Below are positions 25,963 to 34,374 of a DNA stretch of 64,000 nt, piece after piece. Under the pieces are notes generated by a model. The model saw only the letters and a list, made by a program, of their open reading frames with translations, did not search any database and was not told the DNA's origin. The stretch comes from an uncultured Roseobacter sp. (GTDB taxonomy: Bacteria > Pseudomonadota > Alphaproteobacteria > Rhodobacterales > Rhodobacteraceae). The DNA lies in NCBI RefSeq assembly GCF_947491795.1, contig NZ_CANLKW010000004.1, forward strand, positions 124,001-188,000, in the 5' to 3' direction. Positions within the stretch are counted from its first letter, which is position 1. Every line of letters starts with the position of its first letter. A program made the position numbers and the translations under genes.

Positions 25963-26379
25963 CTAACGTCCAAACAAATCCAACTGCTGTGCAGGCAACC
26001 CGTCCAATGTCTTGAGGTTCGCAAAGCCGTTGTAGATGTGGTTGTGCTTGAGGCTCATGGATGTGTGTATGTCTGCACAACATGCACCATTCGGTGCGGG
26101 GTGGTTGCGTCTATGTTTCCGCAATTCCCACACGCAGCGGCGGTAAATTGAAACATCACGTTTTAAGTCAGCGATGAGCTTAGAGCGCATGGCGCGGATG
26201 GCGCGTGTACGCTGCGGTTCAGATTTGCGCCCGATGGCCTTTATGTCTGCTGCCAGATAGCCCTCGTAATTGTCAGAAAGAACGGAGTCCCTGATGTCTT
26301 TGAGCGTTGGGACGGCACCGCCGAGAAAATAGTACCACGGGTGCCCTGCGCTGTATCCTTGGTGAGAGAGTTGTGTCAT
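25963..26379 (-). CDS. hypothetical protein downstream of ardA
   Basis: A 138-residue basic protein (MTQLSHQGYSAGHPWYYFLG) with a highly charged middle (RKSEPQRTRAIRAMRSKLIA) and two adjacent Cys (GACCADIH). No family is recognised. A strong GGGAGGG ribosome site precedes the ATG, and it follows the ArdA gene by 11 bp on the same strand, so the two form one transcription unit. It could be an ArdA-linked accessory factor. Confidence 0.65.
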   Translation of the reverse strand: MTQLSHQGYSAGHPWYYFLGGAVPTLKDIRDSVLSDNYEGYLAADIKAIGRKSEPQRTRAIRAMRSKLIADLKRDVSIYRRCVWELRKHRRNHPAPNGACCADIHTSMSLKHNHIYNGFANLKTLDGLPAQQLDLFGR

Positions 26380-26390
26380 GTCGCCCTCCC

Positions 26391-26897
26391 TTAAGATGCT
26401 CGATAGATTAGGTTTTCACCCGCAATAACGGTCTCGCTATATTCCACAGACAAATCACGGGCGATTGCGTCATAGTCGATGTAGAATTGCAGACTTTCGG
26501 GGATGTCGCCAAACAGGCCTTCGTCGACAAATTGCTCCGCCAGTTCTTGCATGCTTCTGACGTAGTAGATGTCTATGCCGTGATGGTCTGGTTCTACATC
26601 GGGGTCAAAATCATAGCCGCATTCGCCAACGGCAATGATTACCAGTATTTTCTGCCAGTCTTGCCATGCTTCGATGCAGGGCAAAAAGTCGCGAAAGTTG
26701 CCTTGATTTATGTTGATGGCGTTTGCCAACTCACAGTCAATCTGCTCTCCGTCAATAAACTGGATTTCAAATTCTTCGACAGGATCGCCTGAGCTGTTGA
26801 CCAGTTTTGCGGCCTTCTCATCAAACTCGTCCGTTGTGTCAAAGTAGAAACCCTGAGCTGTGATGTCATAAGGCTGTGCGTAGAGGGTAGTTGTCAT
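26391..26897 (-). CDS. ardA: ArdA-family antirestriction protein
   Basis: A 168-residue acidic protein of the ArdA family, which mimics B-form DNA and blocks type I restriction enzymes when an element enters a new host. Recognisable parts are LYAQPYDITAQGFYF, PVEEFEIQFIDG and GDIPESLQFYIDYDAIARDL, covering the whole length. The charge is strongly negative, as required of a DNA mimic. I chose the ATG at 26897 (MTTTLYAQ); an upstream in-frame start adds nine residues. A hairpin with a T run on this strand lies about 85 bp upstream and could act as an attenuator. Confidence 0.9.
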   Translation of the reverse strand: MTTTLYAQPYDITAQGFYFDTTDEFDEKAAKLVNSSGDPVEEFEIQFIDGEQIDCELANAININQGNFRDFLPCIEAWQDWQKILVIIAVGECGYDFDPDVEPDHHGIDIYYVRSMQELAEQFVDEGLFGDIPESLQFYIDYDAIARDLSVEYSETVIAGENLIYRAS

Positions 26898-26974
26898 GGT
26901 GATCTCGCTTTCATTTTGGATCAAAGGCAGAGCCGACCATCAGCCCCGCGCTTGAACCTCTGCCCAGCGGCGAG

Positions 26975-27012
26975 CGTCCCAAAAAAAGCCGCGCTTAGGC
27001 GCGGCTGGGACG
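26975..27012 (-). terminator. hairpin with T run upstream of ardA
   Basis: AGCCGCGC (26987-26994) and GCGCGGCT (26999-27006) form a perfect 8-bp stem with a 4-nt loop. On the minus strand it is followed at once by seven T, a textbook intrinsic terminator. An outer arm, CGTCCC/GGGACG (26975-26980 and 27007-27012), can pair beyond the T run. It ends a minus-strand transcript before ardA, so it is either an attenuator in an ardA leader or the end of a small RNA. Confidence 0.65.
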
Positions 27013-27352
27013 TCTCGATCAAACTTTTCGGGAATGGGTCAATTATCTTCTCGGGAGACCGCTTGCGGCGGAAGATGATTGACGCACAGCCCGTGGGCGT
27101 TCCCGGATTTGATGTAAGCTGGGAGAACAGGTTCCAAGCATGCCAGGGCATGCGCTTTCAAAGTGGCGGCATGCGTGCCGCCTCATCCTTTTGCGCAAGG
27201 GATTGAAGCCGGATGGCCGGGACTACAGGCCCGGTTCACGAAAGCCCGACCTGCAAGGTAGGTGCGCCCACTTATGGATGCTTATGGGTATAGTTTTGGA
27301 TATTTTCTTCCTAAACTTGCCTTTATGGGTATTTTTGGATATATTTTTGGGT
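27013..27352. other. hairpin-dense non-coding region upstream of fic
   Basis: This gene-free stretch is unusually rich in inverted repeats. GTCAATTATCTTC (27038-27050) pairs with 27071-27083 over 12 of 13 positions, with CCGC-TT-GCGG (27059-27068) nested inside. Then come GCCC-GT-GGGC (27089-27098), GCATGC-CAGG-GCATGC (27138-27153), GGCGGCA-TGCG-TGCCGCC (27165-27182) and CCGGG/CCCGG (27217-27221, 27230-27234). The last 75 bp become AT-rich. Candidates are an origin of transfer, a single-strand origin or a structured RNA; nothing decides between them. Confidence 0.5.
27282..27352 (+). repeat. direct repeats just upstream of fic
   Basis: TTATGGGTAT followed by TTTTGGATAT occurs at 27290-27312 and again, slightly shortened, at 27323-27342, and a third partial TTTTTGGGTAT runs into the fic start codon. 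The repeats lie where a repressor or the C-terminal winged helix of the Fic protein itself could bind. Confidence 0.45.
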
Positions 27353-28402
27353 ATGAGCTTGAACATAGAAACGATCAATATCACGCCCGAAATCCTTGCT
27401 ATCATCGCTGAGATTGATGAATTCAAGGGCGCATGGAAGGCTCTCGGAACACTCGCGCCGGAGCGCTTATCTGCGCTACGCCGTGTGGCCACCATCGAAA
27501 GCATTGGCTCTTCAACACGGATCGAGGGCAGCAAGCTCTCTGACAGCGATGTAGACAAATTGCTATCCAACATCGAGATCAAACAATTCGATACACGCGA
27601 TGAACAGGAAGTGGCGGGATACGCCGAAGCGATTGAAACGGTCTTTGCAAGCGCAAGCGTGATCACGCTCACTGAGAATCACATCAAGCAACTTCACCGT
27701 GATCTTTTGCGCCATTCTTCAAAAGACGAGCGGCATCGCGGCGAATACAAAACGCAGACCAACCATGTGAGCGCGTTTGATGCGGATGGCAATGAGGTGG
27801 GGGTAGTTTTTGAGACTGCCACACCATTCGAAACACCACGCTTGATGACTGGCCTGGTGGAATGGACAAACGCGTCACTAGAAAAGAAAACGCTTCACCC
27901 GCTTATGGTGGCTGCGATTTTCACAGTCGTGTTTTTGGAAATTCATCCATTTCAAGATGGCAATGGCAGGCTGTCACGCATCCTAACAACACTGCTGCTG
28001 ATCCGAAGCGGCTATGAGTATGTGCCTTACAGCTCGCTTGAGTCCGTGATCGAACAAAGTAAGGAAGGGTACTATCTCGCCTTGCGCCGCACACAAGGCA
28101 CGATCCGAACTGATGCTCCTGACTGGCAACCTTGGCTCATCTTCTTCCTGCGCGCGCTGCAACAGCAAAAAGCGCGCTTGGAGATCAAGATGAACCGAGA
28201 GAAGCTGCTTATGCAGCAATTGCCGCCGCTCAGCGTCGAAATCGTCGATCTCGTCAAAAAGCATGGTCAACTCAAGATCGCGCAGATTGTCGAGCTAACA
28301 GGAGCCAACCGAAACACTGTGAAGAAGCATTTGGGTGAGCTGGTTGCAAACAGTCATATTTCAAAACAAGGTGTTGGAAAAGGTACTGTTTACACTTTCT
28401 AG
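27353..28402 (+). CDS. Fic-domain protein with C-terminal winged helix
   Basis: A 349-residue Fic protein, a family that transfers AMP or other nucleotides onto hydroxyls of target proteins. The catalytic loop is canonical, HPFQDGNGR near residue 205. An N-terminal STRIEG matches the inhibitory (S/T)xxxE(G/N) helix, so this is a self-inhibited (class II) Fic. The C-terminus is a winged helix (LKIAQIVELTGANRNTVKKH). The ATG at 27353 lacks a good ribosome site; an in-frame ATG at 27275-27283 would add a hydrophobic leader that I consider unlikely. It converges on the STAND gene, and the stop codons share the tetranucleotide CTAG. Confidence 0.9.
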   Translation: MSLNIETINITPEILAIIAEIDEFKGAWKALGTLAPERLSALRRVATIESIGSSTRIEGSKLSDSDVDKLLSNIEIKQFDTRDEQEVAGYAEAIETVFASASVITLTENHIKQLHRDLLRHSSKDERHRGEYKTQTNHVSAFDADGNEVGVVFETATPFETPRLMTGLVEWTNASLEKKTLHPLMVAAIFTVVFLEIHPFQDGNGRLSRILTTLLLIRSGYEYVPYSSLESVIEQSKEGYYLALRRTQGTIRTDAPDWQPWLIFFLRALQQQKARLEIKMNREKLLMQQLPPLSVEIVDLVKKHGQLKIAQIVELTGANRNTVKKHLGELVANSHISKQGVGKGTVYTF

Positions 28403-31071
28403 CCTTCAGACAGCCACGATATCCAACGCTTGAATGATGAACCATGACGTCTGCAAGAACCTGGGGACCAATTGAGATGAAAGTAATCTGCGATGTAGCT
28501 CCCAATTTCATCGGCGGACAAATCTTTCTGAGCCATGTTTGGCAAGCAGTTCCTAAAGGGTTCAATTGTTTCAGTGGCAGCGCGCACGGCTTCTGCTGCG
28601 CTCTGTCGTCCAGACGCACTTTCTGAGAGTAAAAGTTTGCCATTGTGACTGGATATGAGACCGAGAGTACTTGCAGCGAAAACGGCGTTTCTGAGACCCA
28701 AAGCTTCTGCTTCTGATTTTTCACTTAGTTCGCCAGCCCTAAGGCTTTCGACGAGCTCTATCACTCGTTCGGGCGGAGCCGCCGCTCGAAATAGTTCCAC
28801 TTCTGAGATTCTCGTGACTCTCTCAGAAGACCTCAAGATATCGTCGACTGGATCACTCAAGGTGAAGTAGTTGCCCGTTTTCTTTAAGACACCAAAGTGA
28901 ATCGCGTAGATCAAAATTTTTCGATTGTAGGTATCTAGAGTTTTATCATCAATCGCGATGAACTCGTAATCTTCCTTCGATGCAGAGCAAATCTCATCGA
29001 AGGTTGCCTTACGTTGCGCAGAGATAAGCTCCATCGCCCGTACTATGACCGCGTGGCTTGTCAAAAATTCCTTTATCTTTGACGTGGCTTCAACTGAGTT
29101 GCCGAAACTCGTTTCAATGATTTGGTCAACTCTGTTGGCACGTACCAACCCCATGTTAACCAAGTCTCGTACGGTATTGTCGGCAGTTGACAGGCTAACA
29201 TTGAGCCTTTCCGACAACTCGGAGTAGGTCATTGAGGAGTTTTCGAGAAGTAGCTTGATGATACCGCCAATGCGCCGCGCCGACATCGTCAGAGCATAGG
29301 TATTGGGAAGATGTGGTAACTCTTCGAACAGGATGTACTCACGAAAAATATCCCAATAGAGGTTAAGTTGACCGCCGGTGTTGATGACCAGTCGTCGGCT
29401 AATAAGTGCATCAACTGTTTGTGCACCAAAACGATCAGCTGTCGACCCAAAATCAACGGGTGAATGCTGCGCAATAAACTTGATCGCCCTTCTTTCAGGT
29501 TCTGAAACCTCTTGGAGATCGTTCAGGAACAAATTCTCGAGAGAGAACAAGCTCCCAACCCCTCTTGTATTACCTTGTTCTACTGTCTCCGAAAGATAAT
29601 GCCGCACCAGTTTTTTAAGCAACCAAGGGAACCCTGCATAGTTTTCGATAATGAACTTTGTCAGTGTTTTATTGAGAGTAGCTTTGCTCTCCTTCTGGGC
29701 ATGTAAAATGAAATGATCCGCATCCTCGCGTGAGAATTTGTCGATCTGAAAATCCCTCCGACGATCCGACAAGGAATGCCAAAGATGGTATCCAGGATAA
29801 TCAGAGCCCACAGTTCCATCGGTCTTCCATGAAAACCCAATCACAAAATTCGACCGACATTCGTCCGCAGCCAAGGCCAGCTCTTTCATCCGTGCAAATA
29901 CGGGGGAGAGTTCAGCGCGATGAATGATCTCTTCAAACTGATCAAAGATCACACAAATCACTACTCCTTGTTGCTTGGCCATTTCTAAGAGCTCGACAAT
30001 GCTCTCTTCCTCAAATGGGTTAGCTTCAAACTTTGTATTCAGCCTGAAGAGCGGACCTGGGTAGAGCTGGTTCGCGGCCAACCTTAAAGCTCTATCCAGA
30101 ACTAAGTTCGGGTAAATGGAAGTCTTCGCAGCTCTGCAATCAACAGGCACAATAATGGAATTTTGCCTACCAAATTCCGCCGCTATTTTTAGTGCTAAGC
30201 TGCTTTTGCCCCAACCGGACTGGCCTTTGACTCCGAATAGCCTAGAACTGGTTTGCCCCTTGCGCACTCGCTCAAAGAACTCACCTATCTCCTCCAATAC
30301 GCGCTTTCGTCCCACGAAGTCGTCTGGACGTGACGGCCTGTAGTCACTCCACTCCTCACCGGGTATAACCTCGACAACCGGTTGAGACTGTTTGCTCACA
30401 GCCTCGTCATGTGTTTCGTGATCCAGCCAACCCAGTTCTGGAAAAGGAAAGTCAGTTCCGGTCAAGTCAGGTGTGTCACTTGGATTGATTGTTTGTCCCG
30501 TTTCTGCGTCCCATGCTCGAAGTGCCGTAGGCTGACCTGAGGTCTTGTCATAGGCTGGAAAAATCCAGATGTATCGGCTCTCAAAAATGCACAGATACTT
30601 TTCGTTCGGAGTCTCTTCAGTTGCGACCGCGGGTTCCACAAGAGCATTCATTTCGACGAGGTACTCAACCAGCTTGTTTGGCGAGAAGTGCTTGTAGATT
30701 TCCCTTTGTTCCTTTTGGTTTAGTTTTGTTAATCGACCTTCTGCTTCTTTGCCCAAGTCCGATATCGAAAAGATCCACCCCACATGCGCATCATAAAGTG
30801 AGACATCTGTGTGCAGCTTGTTGATTACTGCAGATGGCAATGCTTCCGACTGTGTTTTGCATTCGACGATTGCCAAGTCGCCAGACAGGTCATTTTTGCA
30901 CAGCAAATCGATTTCAGTTCCGACGTCGCGAACCCGTTCGTTCACTGTGTAGTTTTGCAGTCTAAGAAACTGGTTGACGATCCTCTCAAAGAGTTGGCCC
31001 TTGTCGCTTCTGTAGCTATCATTCGCCTTGTTGAGCGGTATCAATATTCTGTATTTTGGGTCTCTCAGCAT
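28399..31071 (-). CDS. Mrr-like nuclease fused to a STAND-type ATPase
   Basis: An 890-residue protein. Residues 20-140 form a restriction-endonuclease-like domain (Mrr type): GTEIDLLCK with Asp55 and IVECKTQ with Glu70 and Lys72 give the D...ExK catalytic set. Residues 250-500 are a P-loop ATPase: FVGRKRVLEEI, Walker A GQSGWGKSS (283-291) and Walker B VICVIFDQFEE (371-381), typical of STAND proteins. The rest holds winged-helix-like segments (TYSELSERLNVSLSTADNTV). Nuclease-STAND fusions are known antiphage sensors (Avs type), but those are usually longer. Defence is inferred. It is convergent with fic. Confidence 0.82.
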   Translation of the reverse strand: MLRDPKYRILIPLNKANDSYRSDKGQLFERIVNQFLRLQNYTVNERVRDVGTEIDLLCKNDLSGDLAIVECKTQSEALPSAVINKLHTDVSLYDAHVGWIFSISDLGKEAEGRLTKLNQKEQREIYKHFSPNKLVEYLVEMNALVEPAVATEETPNEKYLCIFESRYIWIFPAYDKTSGQPTALRAWDAETGQTINPSDTPDLTGTDFPFPELGWLDHETHDEAVSKQSQPVVEVIPGEEWSDYRPSRPDDFVGRKRVLEEIGEFFERVRKGQTSSRLFGVKGQSGWGKSSLALKIAAEFGRQNSIIVPVDCRAAKTSIYPNLVLDRALRLAANQLYPGPLFRLNTKFEANPFEEESIVELLEMAKQQGVVICVIFDQFEEIIHRAELSPVFARMKELALAADECRSNFVIGFSWKTDGTVGSDYPGYHLWHSLSDRRRDFQIDKFSREDADHFILHAQKESKATLNKTLTKFIIENYAGFPWLLKKLVRHYLSETVEQGNTRGVGSLFSLENLFLNDLQEVSEPERRAIKFIAQHSPVDFGSTADRFGAQTVDALISRRLVINTGGQLNLYWDIFREYILFEELPHLPNTYALTMSARRIGGIIKLLLENSSMTYSELSERLNVSLSTADNTVRDLVNMGLVRANRVDQIIETSFGNSVEATSKIKEFLTSHAVIVRAMELISAQRKATFDEICSASKEDYEFIAIDDKTLDTYNRKILIYAIHFGVLKKTGNYFTLSDPVDDILRSSERVTRISEVELFRAAAPPERVIELVESLRAGELSEKSEAEALGLRNAVFAASTLGLISSHNGKLLLSESASGRQSAAEAVRAATETIEPFRNCLPNMAQKDLSADEIGSYIADYFHLNWSPGSCRRHGSSFKRWISWLSEG

Positions 31072-31557
31072 CGTCTGAAACTACTACATATAGGTGATTC
31101 ATACCACCCTAGGCCTGCAGCCGCAGAAAGAACAGTAAAGCCTGATAATAAGCCAGAGTTTTCCCTTTATTTTTCCTGGGCAGGGGGGTGAAACGGGGGG
31201 CGGCACGCACCCCTAGAGCGAGGCCACGCCGAGCGCCAAGATGCGCGGTACTACCGCCGCGCACATCTTGCGTAAGCCAAAAACTCTTTAGTCGGGAACT
31301 ACCCTCTGGTCATACCAGCCCGTGACCATCACGCGTATTCGTATCCTACGCCAAGACTGAAACACCCACAAAAAAGAGGTGAGCATGTTGCCCACCTCCT
31401 CCCCACGAAACCGTTTGAGCCTTGTTTGTCTGATGTCGTTGTCCGCATCAGTTCGAAGCGGCACAATGGACAAACTCAACCCATAATTGCAAGAAAAAGC
31501 GATAAAAACATACTATGGTATTCTCTGGAGTTCGCCTCAAAACGTCGCCGCAACTCA
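31072..31557. other. intergenic region between STAND and resolvase genes
   Basis: About 485 bp with no convincing gene. It includes a hairpin CAAGATG-CGCGG / CCGCG-CA-CATCTTG (31237-31248 and 31257-31270, with a 2-nt bulge), a poly-G-rich stretch around 31185-31201, and the resolvase terminator at 31370-31398. The STAND promoter should lie near 31080-31130. A resolution site for the resolvase may be in this stretch or on its other side. Confidence 0.4.
31370..31398 (-). terminator. intrinsic terminator after the resolvase gene
   Basis: GAGGTG (31376-31381) pairs with CACCTC (31393-31398); on the minus strand the hairpin is followed by six T. It lies about 160 bp beyond the resolvase stop on the same strand. 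Confidence 0.6.
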
Positions 31558-32181
31558 TTAGACCCATGGTTGGGAGTTCATCTGAAGCCGCCGCAGACCT
31601 CTTTGGAGTGTGCTTTCCGACACGCCGAACTTACTGGCTGTCTGCGCGTATGTCTTGCCGTCTTGGTGAATGCAGCGATGGGCTTCAATGATGGCATCTT
31701 CGTTCAGGATAGGCGGTCGCCCAATGCGAATGCCGCGCTCCTTGGCGGCGAGCAGTCCGGCGCAAGTGCGTTCCCGGATCATAGCCCTTTCAAACTCGGC
31801 AATCGCGGCAAAGACATGATAGATTAGTTTGCCGCCATATGTGTTGGTATTGATCCCCTCGCTCAACGCACAAAACTGGATGCCGGAATTGTCGAGCCGA
31901 ACCAGCAGGTCAGACAAATGCTGTACGGATCGCCCGAGCCGATCAAGTCTGTAGACAACGAGCGTGTCTCCTTCGATCAGGTCTTTCAGCATTTCATCGA
32001 GCCCAGGTCTTGCGGCTTTCCCGCCTGAAACGCCGTGATCATGATAAACCTTGTCGCAATTGGCGCGTTTGAGTGCATCCAGTTGAAGATCAAGGTTTTG
32101 TTCCTGTGTGGACACGCGTGCGTATCCAATGAGGCGTCCAAGTTCAGTCGAGGGTGAGAGCGGGCTTGGCCAAATACTCAT
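31558..32181 (-). CDS. small serine resolvase/invertase
   Basis: A 207-residue recombinase of the Tn3 resolvase/Pin invertase family. The catalytic region is LIGYARVSTQEQNLDLQLDA with the serine in RVS, and LVVYRLDRLGRS is the conserved arginine motif. YHVFAAIAEFERAMIRERT is the E helix, and GRPP starts the C-terminal helix-turn-helix (YAQTASKFGVSESTLQRG). It is too short and wrongly placed to be the element's integrase. It may resolve dimers of the circular form or invert a segment; no transposase gene is nearby. AAAGGA at 8 nt precedes the ATG at 32181. Confidence 0.92.
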   Translation of the reverse strand: MSIWPSPLSPSTELGRLIGYARVSTQEQNLDLQLDALKRANCDKVYHDHGVSGGKAARPGLDEMLKDLIEGDTLVVYRLDRLGRSVQHLSDLLVRLDNSGIQFCALSEGINTNTYGGKLIYHVFAAIAEFERAMIRERTCAGLLAAKERGIRIGRPPILNEDAIIEAHRCIHQDGKTYAQTASKFGVSESTLQRGLRRLQMNSQPWV

Positions 32182-32639
32182 CGGGCCGTCCTTTCGGGGC
32201 TGGCAAAAACCTTCGGTTTTGACCGTCGAGCATTTTGCTTTCTCCCGCTCACACTCCGACAAGCTAACGCTTTGAAATCACGCGCTTCTCGAAACCTTCG
32301 TATTTTCATAACTTTCATCAGGCATACCATAGTCAATAACCAACGGATTTGATTGGAACAAATCCCAGTAAGAACACCAAGTTTCATTGGTGTGATCGTG
32401 ATGGTTTTCCACTGATTTTTGCGAGTCGTCTGACGCGGCGCGGCGTCAAACGGGTCGCTCCGTTTCGTTATGCTATTTTTGATAGATCAAAATGCATAGA
32501 TGATGGCTTGACAGGAAAGAATGTTTCAAAAAACTTGCAAAAACGCAAGATTTTGTCTACATTTTGTCTTGCAGCACATAAGAACAACAACATGCTGCGT
32601 TGGTGTGTGTCCGAAACGAACTTGAATTCGAGGACACAA
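32182..32639. other. divergent promoter region
   Basis: About 460 bp between the divergent resolvase gene and the exported-protein gene. It is AT-rich near 32260-32350 and 32470-32560. A perfect TTGACA hexamer occurs at 32508-32513 but without a convincing -10 at the usual distance, and there is a small hairpin CTTGC/GCAAG at about 32535-32550. A res-type recombination site is expected near the resolvase but I could not identify one. Confidence 0.35.
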
Positions 32640-33170
32640 ATGGCTCAAGCCAAACAAACAAGCAGACTTTTCGCTGCAGCAACGGGTGCGTTGTTGTCGG
32701 TTGCTGCTGCCTTGAACCCATCGGCCTCATTCGCGCAAGAAGCAACTCCGGTTGCGCAACCCAGCGACACGGTTTGGACAGATGAATTGCGCGCTCTGGA
32801 TGAAGCGGACCTAGCCGCAACCGAGTACGCTAAAAACAATAACGGCGTCGGAATCTTGCTGCATGTTGGCGAGGATTTCCCGAATGAATACTTCAATTCG
32901 GCTGAAGAGGCCGCCCAAGCCTTTGTCGCGATCTTCCAACAACAACATGGCACGTCTGCACAGTACTTCATGAGCCCAAATCCCGGTTCGGAATGGACAG
33001 GTGTAACGTATCACATTGGGGATCAAATACACGGAACCAATGCAGGCACAGAGGTCAAGACAGTGCTTGAGGCCTATGAGGCCATGCCTGACGTTGTAAA
33101 ACAGCTGCAATTGATCAAGGAAATCGCGAGCGACCAAACCAACAAGCCAATCGAGCCGTCACAAGGCTAG
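32640..33170 (+). CDS. small exported protein of unknown function
   Basis: A 176-residue protein with a Sec signal peptide (basic N-terminus, hydrophobic core LFAAATGALLSVAAAL, probable cut after ASFA). The mature chain is acidic (EEAAQAFVAIFQQQHG; GEDFPNEYFNSAEE), with no cysteine, and probably resides in the periplasm. No family is recognised. GAGGA precedes the ATG at 32640; an in-frame ATG at 32592 is an alternative. It ends 3 bp from the convergent gene. Confidence 0.7.
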   Translation: MAQAKQTSRLFAAATGALLSVAAALNPSASFAQEATPVAQPSDTVWTDELRALDEADLAATEYAKNNNGVGILLHVGEDFPNEYFNSAEEAAQAFVAIFQQQHGTSAQYFMSPNPGSEWTGVTYHIGDQIHGTNAGTEVKTVLEAYEAMPDVVKQLQLIKEIASDQTNKPIEPSQG

Positions 33171-33173
33171 TCG

Positions 33174-34133
33174 CTAACTTTGCATTGGTACTACGGGAGC
33201 AGCATCTGGCGTTTTTGCGCCATCGGCTGCTGGAGCTGCAGCCGCAACTTCTGCATCTGCAAGACTGTTGAAACCAGATTTTAGTGCTGCCAATCCTGCC
33301 AGTCCGCTTGTGGAAGTAGCAATACGTGCATCTCTCTTCTCGTCTTGAACGTCCCGGCTTGTTCCCGAGAGTTCTTGGTTGTCGAGCTTCTCGCCCAAAA
33401 TGCGGCTGGTTGTATAGCCTTCATTGGCCTTTGCGGATACGGCGTCTTGTGCTTCAGCATTCGCCATTGCGTTTTCAGGCACAGCAGCATTCGTGCGATC
33501 TACGAACTCCTGCGCCTCTTTGTATACTTCGCTACGGCGGATGATCCTTGCAATCGGGTCATTCTCATACCCAGGCTTGAAGGTCAGATCATCATTCAAC
33601 ACCTCTTCGGCCACCGCTGTTAGCACACGGCGATTATAGTCTGCATCGGACTCGCCCGGACGACGCTCCGGCATGTTCTCCCCAAGAATATCCTTGGCAT
33701 AGTCTTCGAAGCTTTGGCCGGATTCCGTTTCGATTTGCGCAACCACATCATTGATCTCAGCGTCTGACATGCCGCTAAAAGTGTTCTCCGCAACGAAGTT
33801 ATCGAGATCGCCGCGCTGAAGGAGCGCAAGGAACAGGGTGTCATCATATTGGCGTTTGGATTTGCGAACGGCTTCTTGCTCTGGCGAGTTTCGAGCATCC
33901 TTGCTCGCGAGCGCCGATGTCTTATGGATGTTTTCAACCGAGCCGCCTTTGAGGCCTGCTTGGTTGTAGTCGTCGGTCTTCCTGAAAATGGCGTCTGAAA
34001 TCGTCGCGTGCTGCTTGTAGTCTTGTGCGTCAGCGGGCGTCAGCAAGGCCTTTGCCGCGCCTTGGAAGTCTCCAAGCGTCAATGTCGATCTGAATTGCTG
34101 TTTGAGCGCCCCATGCTCATCAAAGCCAACCAT
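33174..34133 (-). CDS. hypothetical acidic helical protein
   Basis: A 319-residue hydrophilic protein without signal or membrane segment. It is rich in Asp, Glu, Ala and Asn, is predicted helical (SDAEINDVVAQIETESGQSF; DPIARIIRRSEVYKEAQEFV), and ends in an Ala/Pro-rich low-complexity tail. No family is recognised. A GGGGGAG ribosome site precedes the ATG. It converges with the small exported protein gene. Confidence 0.65.
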   Translation of the reverse strand: MVGFDEHGALKQQFRSTLTLGDFQGAAKALLTPADAQDYKQHATISDAIFRKTDDYNQAGLKGGSVENIHKTSALASKDARNSPEQEAVRKSKRQYDDTLFLALLQRGDLDNFVAENTFSGMSDAEINDVVAQIETESGQSFEDYAKDILGENMPERRPGESDADYNRRVLTAVAEEVLNDDLTFKPGYENDPIARIIRRSEVYKEAQEFVDRTNAAVPENAMANAEAQDAVSAKANEGYTTSRILGEKLDNQELSGTSRDVQDEKRDARIATSTSGLAGLAALKSGFNSLADAEVAAAAPAADGAKTPDAAPVVPMQS

Positions 34134-34374
34134 TTACTACTCCCCCATACACGTCCGGTGCCTCGTTCATTCGGGACGGATCGGTATGTCACGCGATAAG
34201 TATGTGTGAATATGGTTAATATTATGGAAATAAATGATAAAATTTACATCAAATGCGATCTTATTCGCTGTACAACTATCGGCTCAAACATCACTCCGAT
34301 GGTACATTTACAGTGTCAGAACCTTGGAATAACGTTTGTTCATGCGATTTTAGCCCGTAGATGGAAACGAACTT

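Noticed and set aside
31558..32181. Small resolvase as the integrase of the element
   Set aside because: It is mid-element and lacks the large C-terminal domains; the 518-residue serine integrase at the boundary fits instead.
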